Shown here piece after piece: positions 56,259 through 64,000 of a stretch of DNA of 64,000 nt. Position numbers and translations under genes: made by a program. Below the pieces are notes generated by a model that saw only the letters and a program-made list of their open reading frames with translations, did not search any database and was not told the origin of the DNA. The stretch is from Proales similis (lineage: Eukaryota > Rotifera > Eurotatoria > Ploima > Proalidae). Where the stretch lies: positions 1,304,501-1,368,500 of the forward strand of contig JAGVRJ010000010.1 of the NCBI GenBank assembly GCA_019059635.1, given 5' to 3'. Each line of letters opens with the position of its first letter. Within the stretch, counting starts at the first letter, position 1.

Positions 56259-59200
56259 CTAATTCTGCTTGAGAACCATGAGGAGCAGGGCCATGCGAAC
56301 GTACATGCCGTACTCGGCCTGTCTGAAATAGGCAGCGCGAGGGTCCACGTCCAGCGAGGTGCTTATCTCGTTGACTCTGGGCAGCGGGTGCATCACGATC
56401 ATCTTCTTCTTGGCCTGACGCATCAGAGTGGGCGTCAGCATGTAGAGGCCGGCCGCTCGCTCGTACTCTTCGTCCGACTCGAAGCGCTCCTTTTGAATTC
56501 GAGTCATGTAGAGAACGTCTGTGTCGGGCAGGGCCTCTTCAATCGACGCGAACTCTTCCTGTACGATGCCGCACTCGTTCAGGCGGTCGACCACGTTCTT
56601 GGGCATTTTGAGATTGCTGGGCGAGACGTATCTGACCGTGACCCGATACAAGCAGAGCAGCTTGGCCAACGAGTGCACTGTGCGGCCGTTCTTTAGATCG
56701 CCGACCATGGTGATGGTAATGCCGTTCACGGTGCCGATCTCTTCTCGAATGGTGAACACGTCCAACAGCGCCTGGGTGGGATGCTCGCCAGTTCCGTCGC
56801 CGGCGTTTATCACCGGCACGTTTGAAGCGATCGACGCAATTCGAGCGGCGCCTGGCTCCGGATGCCGAATGACCACCAGGTCCGAGTAGGCGCTCATCAT
56901 TTTCACCGAGTCCTCCAGTGTCTCGCCTTTTTTCACGCTCGAATTCTGCGAGTCCATGTAGACGACCGTGCCGCCGAGTCGCTGCATGGCCGCGCTGAAC
57001 GAGCAGGATGTTCGCGTAGACGGCTCGTAGAACATCTCGGCCATCACTTTGCCCTTGAGCAGCATGCTCAAGTCCTTCTCCTCTTTGACCAGGACGCGGA
57101 TGTCGTGCGCCAGATTGAACAGCTTGTGCAGAACGCCTTTTCGTAGTGCGTCCACACTGATCACGTGCGACTTGTACAAGACCGAGTCGACGCTCAGCAG
57201 GCGATTCGCTTGCGCTTCCTTCTTTATGCCCATGTCGTACATTTCGTCCAAAAACGATGAAGAGCTGAGTCGCATCCGACGCAGCGGCGAGCCTGGCTTC
57301 AGCTCGGGCGATTGGAGCTGAATTCTGGATTTGGCTGTCAGACTGTCAGACGACGCTGCATGATGAATTGAAGTGAGCGCTTTGTTGATCGCCGCCTCTG
57401 CCTTCTCTGTCCTTTCCTCGCTTCTAGTTCGCTCCATCATTGTGCAAATGTTCTTGCCGCAGCCGGGCTCGGCGAGCACTTTGCCGTCCACATAGACGAG
57501 CTCGCCTCTGAGGCAGACACGACGCACCATGCCAAAGACCTTCATGCCCTTGAACGGGGTCCATTTGCACTTGCTGTACGACATGTGATCCGGAATGGTC
57601 CACTCTTGGTCGAGGTCAACCTCAACGTATGTGTCAGGCTGATCGGGCAGGTTGAAAATGCGCTTCGGGTTGGTGTAGCACTTTTCTATGATCGTCTCCA
57701 GACTCAGCAGGCCTTTCTTGTAGGCCGTGATGAGCAGCGGGAGACTGGTCTCGAGGCCAGGGAAGCCGGGCACCACGCCGCTCTTCTTTTCCTCGTAGGT
57801 GTGAGGCGCATGGTCTGAGGCGATCATGTCAATCATGTCAAAGTTCTCCCACAGCGCCAGTCGGTCTTGTTCAGTCTTGAGTCTGGGACGGACCTCCTTT
57901 TCCAAAGCACTGAACTGCTCCATGCTGTCCTGCGAAAAGAACAGATGGTGACAGGTGACTTCACAAGTGACCTTGATTCCCTTGGCTCGAGCGACCTTGA
58001 TCATCTGAATGTCTTCTTTGGTGGCCACGTGGCAAATGTGCACCGGACGATCGTTGAGCTCGGCCAAGAAGAGCACCGCGGCCACCGACTGCTCTTCGGC
58101 GTGGCAGCACAGAGGCTTGTCCTTGGGCCATGTCTGGAAATGCTTCATCCAGTACTCGAACTTGTCCAGTTTGAGGGTGGTGAACGTGTCGTTCAAGTAC
58201 ATTTTGAGGCCAAACGCTCTGTGCGCGAGAGGAACGATCTCTTCGGCGTTGGTTGCCGTCGCGCCCAGATAGATGCCGTAGTCACAGACGGCCTTGGAAG
58301 CGTAGAGCTGTTCGACCAGCTCGAGCTTTTGCTCGTCGACCACGGCCGGATTCGTGTTGGGCATGGCGCAGACCATTGTGTAGCCGCCGGCCAGAGCCGC
58401 ACTTGTGCCGGTCAGAATGTCCTCCTTGTGAGCGGCGCCCGGCTCACGCAAGTGCACATGAACGTCAATCAGACCGGGCAGTTTGACAATTCGACTCTTG
58501 GTCAGACAGTCGACGTTTGTCTTGACTGGCGGCAGAGCGCAGTTGCAGGCCTTGAGCGCGTTCACCAGCAGTTTGACGTTCTTGGCGTTGGTCACCAACG
58601 GAATGGAATAGTCGACGGCGATTCTCCTCGTCTGGTAGCCCTGGGTCATGAATGACGAAGCGCGAGGGGTGCCGGAGCTCTTCATCGGAATGTTGATCAC
58701 CAAATCGAAATGCTTCGATGCCAAGTAGTCGGCGACCGTCCGCTGGTTCTCGGCCACATAAGTGTAGCCGTCGCTTGGGGCGCCACTTTTGCCCTTGCCG
58801 CCGTTGCTCATGAGAGTGCCGTCCTCGTGACACCAGTCGACCGTCTCCACCTTGATTCCGTGCTCAGAGTAGAAATCGGCGGTGCCGCGCGATGCGTACA
58901 AATTGAAGGCGAGCTCGGCGAGCGTTTTGACCGACGGCAAGAGAGCGAGCTTCTCCTTGTAGCTGCCGATCGAGAGCAGAATGTTCTTCTTGGGCATTCG
59001 GAAGCCGGTGCTTATCAACGCCTTGAGATAGGCCTCGAACGTGTTCTCGCCGAAGCAGGCCACCTCGCCGGTGCTGACCATCTCGACGCCGAGCAGGACG
59101 TCGGCGCCTGTCAGACGGCTGAAGGAGAACTGCGGCACTTTGACGCCAATCCTTCCGTTGCCCATCACGCAGTCGACCGGCGGCGGGTTGAGGCCGAGAG

Positions 59201-62200
59201 CCACTTGGGTGGCGACTGCGATAAAGTCGTGATCGAGCGTCTTGCTCACAAACGGAAACGAACGCGACACTCTGAGATTGCACTCGATCACCTTGAGCTG
59301 GTTGTCCTTGGCGATCAGCTGCAAGTTGAACGGGCCGTTCACTCTGAGCGTGGACGCGATCGCAGCACAGATCACTTTTATCTTGTCCATGGTCTCGGTG
59401 TTGATTTGATGCGGCGGCGTGATTAGGGTCGCATCGCCGCTGTGCACGCCCGCGTTCTCCACGTGACTCGAAACGGCAATGCAAAGTATTTGCCCTTCAC
59501 GAGCCACAGCATCAATGTCAATCTCCTTGGCGTCCTGAATGAACTTGGAGATTACCACTGGATACTCCTTGGAGACGGCGCTGGCCACGCGCAAATACGT
59601 CTCAAGGTCATGATTGTTGTAGGCCACTTTCATCGCCGCGCCTGACAGCACATACGAGGGCCGCACCAGACACGGGTAGCCGACCTGCTCGCAGAACTCG
59701 ACTGCGCTCTGCAGATTCTGCAGCTCTTTCCACTGCGGCTGCGAGATGCCGATCTGGTCGAGCATGCGCGAGAACTTGAACCGGTTCTCGGCGCAGTCGA
59801 TCGACTCGGGCGAGGTGCCGAGCACTTTTACTTTTTGCCGATGCAAGTCCATGGCGATGTTGTTGGCCGCCTGTCCGCCCATCGAGAGGATGATGCCACG
59901 AGGCTGCTCGAGCTCGTAGATGCTCATCACCGTCTCGAACGAGAGCTCTTCGAAATACAGCTTGTCCGACATGTCGTAGTCAGTGCTCACCGTCTCCGGG
60001 TTGTAGTTGATCATAATTGTCCGGTGGCCGAGCTTGCTCAGCTCCTTGAGGCAGCTGACTGCACACCAGTCGAACTCTACCGAGCTGCCGATGCGGTAGA
60101 CGCCCGAGCCGAGCACGACAATCGAGCCCTGGTCGCACGAGTCGTCAATGTCGTGCTCGCTCGCGTTGTACGTCAAATACAAATAGTTGGTCTTGCAGGG
60201 CCACTCGGCCGAGACTGTGTCGATCTTTTTGACGAACGGCCGCACCTGCATGCCCGTGCGAATGCGTCTCACTTCGAGCTCGGTGATTTGCATGTGCATG
60301 GCAATCTGACGGTCAGAGAAGCCGAGCCGCTTCACTCGCTCCATTACGGGCCGGCTCAAGTCGCTCCTCTTTTCGGCTTGATATCGCCGCTCGAGAAGAT
60401 CGCAGTGCTCGATGATGGCGGCGAACTTGTGCAAGAACCACTTGTCTATGCGAGTCATCTCGTGTATCTGATCCACACTGAACGCTTGCGACTTGAGCGC
60501 GGACGCAAGCACAAATATGCGCATGTCGGTCGGATTGCGCAGCTCCTCTTCAACGTCCTTTATCTCCTTCTGGTAGTAGGGATCGAAGCCCATGATTTTG
60601 TCGTCGATCATTCGCAGCGCTTTCTGAAACGCCTCTTCGAAGCCGCGTCCGATGGCCATCACTTCGCCCACGCTCTTCATCGAGCTGCCGATTCGATTTG
60701 ACACTCGCGTGAACTTTTTCATGTCCCAGCGCGGCACCTTCACCACGCAGTAGTCGAGACTGGGCTCAAAGCAGGCCGTGGTCGACTGGGTAACAACGTT
60801 CCTCAGCTCGACTAGCGAATAGTCGAGCGCCAGCTTGGCCGCTATGTACGCCAGCGGATAGCCGGTGGCCTTGCTGGCCAGCGCCGACGAGCGAGAGAGA
60901 CGAGCGTTCACTTCGATTATGTAAAACTCGAGCGAGAACGGATTCAGCGCGTATTGGATGTTGCACTCGCCGACAACTCCCAAACGTCTGATGACCTTGA
61001 GCGCAGTGTTGCGCAGCATGTTGTACTCTTCGTTTGAGAGCGTTTGACTCGGCGCGACCACAATCGACTCGCCGGTGTGAATGCCGAGCGGATCGATGTT
61101 CTCCATGTTGCACACGGTTATGCAGTTGTCAAAGTTGTCTCTGACCACTTCGTATTCAATCTCCTTCCAGCCCTTGAGCGACTTGTCGATCAAAATCTGA
61201 TTGGTCATGGCAAACGCAGACGTGGCCAGCTGAGTGAGCTCCTCGTTGTTGGAAGCGAAGCCGGAGCCGAGGCCGCCCAAAGCGAACGCGGCTCGCACAA
61301 GCACTGGATAGCCGAGGCGGTTGGCGGCCTCCAACGCCTGCTCCAAAGTGTAGGCCGCCTCGCAGGGCGCCACCTTCTCGCCGATCGAGGCCATCAGCGA
61401 GGCGAACTCTTGCCGATCCTCGGTCATCAAAATCGACTCGATCGGCGTGCCGAGAACTTTGACGTTGTACTGTGCCAGAACGTTGCTCTTGAAGAGCTCT
61501 ACTCCGCAGTTGAGCGCCGTCTGGCCGCCGAAGCTGAGCGATATCGCGTCCGGTCGCTCCTGCTTGATCACCTCGGTGACAAAGTGAGGCGTGATGGGCA
61601 GGAAATAGACCTTGTCCGCGAGTCCTTTGGACGTTTGAATGGTGGCAATGTTCGGATTTATGAGGACAGTTGTGATGTTCTCTTCTTTGAACGCCTTGAT
61701 CGCCTGCGTGCCCGAGTAGTCGAACTCGCCGGCTTGGCCGATCGACAAGCCGCCCGAGCCGAGCACGAGCACCTTCTTCGGCTTGAAGCAGGTCGCGCGG
61801 GCCACCTGTTGCATGCTCTGGCTAACACGGTCGTAGATCTCCTGTTTCAGCTGAAACGCTCTGCCCTCTTTGCTGGCGATTACCGCGTCGACAAACACCT
61901 GGAAGAGGAATTCGGTGTCTCGCGGTCCCGGCGCATGCTCCGGATGAAATTGGACGCTGAAAAACGGCAGACGCTTGTGCACTACGCCCTCGTTGGATCG
62001 GTCGTTCTCGTTTATGAACAGCTGGTCCCAGTCGGCGCGAGCCAGCGAATCGCTGTCAAAGTCGACCGCGAATCCGTGATTCTGCGAGCTCACGAAGCAG
62101 CGCTTGGTGCCCTCCAGTGTGCACGGCTGGTTGTGGCCTCGATTTCCGTATCTGCCGATTTTAATTTAGTTGGCCGCGAGTGAACACTTTGCACACAGGA

Positions 62201-63378
62201 ACCCACTTCATCTTGTGCGTTTTGAATCCGGCCGCAGTGGAAAGAATCTGATGGCCCATGCAGACACCAAACACCTAAGCGGTTGAAAAGTTGCAAGAAA
62301 GTTTAGGCCACTCGTGCTTGTTTGAGCGATGCTCACCGGCTTCGACACGCTCTTGTTGTTTATCCAGCTCTTGATGTTCTCGACCACTGCCTGACACTTG
62401 GTCGGATCGCCCGGCCCATTGCTCAGGAACAAGCCGTCGAATTCTAAACGAGCTAACCGCTTGAGTCGCACGGGCAGCGAAGGACTAAAGACTCACCGTC
62501 AACGTTCGGCTTTTCATTCCAGGGCAAGAGATGCACACAGGCGCCCAGTTCGCACAGAATCCTTATTTGATTGTACTTGAGGCCAAAGTCCATGGCGGCG
62601 ATTTTTATCCTTCCGCTCGAGTTGAATATGCGTGCGCTCTGTGCACATTGTGCGCAATTTGAAAGCTCGCTGATAGAGGGCGAATCGGGGCGAAAAAAAT
62701 TGGTCACTTGCCTTGATCGACACCTGTTCGACCAAATTCGCCTGGTTCGGGTCGAAGAATTGACTGGGCGCCGGGATCGATGGCGGCTGCGTTGCGTTGG
62801 TGTAAATCTACTCGGTCAGAATTGAGAGATGCACAAGTCGAGAAGGAGAGGCGCCGGACAAATTTACCTTGGCAAGCATAGAACCTTTTTCTCGCAGCAC
62901 TTTGGTCAAACGACGAGTGTCGATTCCTTGGATGCCGGGCACGTTGTGCTCCTTGAGCCAGTCGGACAAAGATTTCACCGCGTTCCAGTGGCTGTAGTCC
63001 TCGCAGTATTCGCCCACAATCACGCCCGAGGCGTGAATTCGATCCGACTCGTAGAACTTGGGAATGCCGAACGAGTCGCAAGTGTCGTCCGGAACGCCGT
63101 AGTTGCCGATCAGCGGGTAAGTGAACACAAGTATCTGCTGTTTGTAGGACGGGTCGCTCAAACTCTCCACATATCCGCTCATGCCGGTGGAGAACACTTG
63201 AATTGAGAACGGGTGGAGAAGAGAGCCAGCCTGGGCATGGAGAAAACGATTTACCGATTTCGCCGTCAGAGTCGACAGGGGCACCGAACGAGCGGCCCTC
63301 AAACACAGAGCCGTCCTCGAGCAGCAAGTACGAGCGCTGCTCGCCTTCATCTTCAAAGCTCTCTTGCTTTTTGACCAT
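56259..63378 (-). CDS. CAD: CAD: glutaminase, carbamoyl-phosphate synthetase II, dihydroorotase and aspartate transcarbamylase
   Basis: CAD catalyses the first three steps of pyrimidine synthesis in the cytosol. Several short exons from 63378 ([12 protein letters not shown], then [20 protein letters not shown]) encode the GATase domain, with the nucleophile Cys in GVCMGHQI and His in [14 protein letters not shown]. One 5.8-kb exon carries the rest. The CPSase halves show [36 protein letters not shown] and [20 protein letters not shown]. The DHOase has [17 protein letters not shown] and [12 protein letters not shown] Ser-rich linker precedes ATCase, with the carbamoyl-phosphate loop PSTRTSCSF and HPTQALLD, ending LLLMVLKQN. 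Length is about 2,300 residues; human CAD has 2,225. Domain order is the animal one. The first exon joins to [19 protein letters not shown] through an acceptor near 63204. Confidence 0.97.
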
Positions 63379-64000
63379 TTTCTGTGTTGCTTCTTTTATT
63401 TGTTTGAAATGAGAAAAGAATTCTTGTTTGCTTTCAAGCTTGAAATGAAGAGCGGTTGTGATGGCGCTCGCAAGCTTTATGCTGGCGACCAACACGTGCT
63501 CTAGCCGCGATTCTCCGTCCATACGAGCGTCGCGCACCAGTCTCTTCTCCCCCCTCTAATTTTAATGAGAAGCAGTCGGATCAACTCTCTAGTCGCAATC
63601 CTCTTCGCACGCACCGGTCTCGCTAATTTAAACAAAAACAGACACGGCTGCCATGTCAATTTATTTGAACGCGGCGCGCATCGCTCTTACTTCATTTGAC
63701 TTGTCAAAGCCACTTGACTCAGAGTCACTTGGTTGAGTGATTGAATTTAATTCGTCCAACGGCAAGTTGGTGCCAGACCTTGAAAATAAAATTCTAATTT
63801 ACGAGACCAGAACTGGTTGAATGCGACGTTGGTTTTGCATTCTGCACAGAGCACATGGCCCTCGGCATCGAACTTTTCCTCTCTTTAATTGCTTGACTTG
63901 CTTGCTGCTTGGACTTGCTTCGGTTAGCTGGTTGGATTGAAAGTCATGGTGCAAACAGAATGTCCCCTCAGAGTGAGATTGATTTGCTCTGTGCTGAGTG
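63379..64000. promoter_or_regulatory. Upstream region of CAD
   Basis: About 620 bp to the window edge. No further coding exon is recognised. The reading frame runs open for 53 codons upstream of the chosen CAD Met but without family resemblance. The CAD promoter should lie here; no TATA box is evident. Confidence 0.4.

Noticed and set aside
61044-62183. Long plus-strand frame opposite CAD
   Set aside because: Antisense shadow of the CPSase coding sequence, produced by biased codon use.

Overview
The window is nuclear DNA of a small, gene-dense animal. About 22 protein-coding genes fit into 64 kb. Most genes are cut by very short GT-AG introns of about 50-75 bp, while others (liprin-alpha, CIAO3, EMC4, the 5.8-kb main exon of CAD) have few or none. 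The gene set is metazoan: liprin-alpha, ATGL, LIM/transglutaminase-like hillarin, RB1CC1/FIP200, cathepsin C, a fused CAD and an amidated neuropeptide precursor. An axonemal gene (DNAI7) argues for motile cilia or flagella, and hillarin suggests a protostome. Gene density and intron size resemble those reported for miniaturised meiofaunal invertebrates (for example dinophilid annelids), but the species cannot be fixed from this sequence alone.

Layout. 0-13 kb: liprin-alpha (+), then three minus-strand lipid genes: ATGL/PNPLA2 and a tandem pair of MBOAT1/2-type lysophospholipid acyltransferases. 13-20 kb: the 18-exon dynein-associated gene DNAI7 (+), whose one giant intron (3.4 kb) holds an unrecognised gene on the opposite strand. 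20-26 kb: CIAO3 (-) and PRMT5 (+) diverge from a 277-bp promoter, followed by a short neuropeptide precursor (+). 26-33 kb: phosphoglucomutase (-) and RB1CC1/FIP200 (-). 33-39 kb: a secreted PAN-tailed protein (+) and two ATP-grasp ligase paralogues (-) whose last exons and 3' UTRs are almost identical although their first exons are diverged. 40-46 kb: RNF170 (+), an unidentified Cys-rich protein (+) and TIPIN (-). 46-48 kb: the largest intergenic space, rich in GA/TC tracts. 48-64 kb: hillarin (+), an SLC25 carrier (-), EMC4 (+), cathepsin C (+) and CAD (-).

The genes do not form one pathway. Most are housekeeping, in alternating convergent and divergent arrangement. Two of the seven convergent pairs share one palindromic poly(A) signal (TTTATTAAA), and at least two others have 3' ends predicted to overlap. 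The most unusual content is the ATP-grasp pair with its concerted 3' end, the neighbouring secreted protein, the neuropeptide precursor, the nested orphan gene and two apparent GC-AG introns.

Exon joins were worked out by hand. For DNAI7, RNF170, PNPLA2, both ATP-grasp genes, hillarin and the secreted PAN-tailed gene every exon length was summed and the reading frame closes exactly. For the other spliced genes the gene limits are firmer than the internal junctions.
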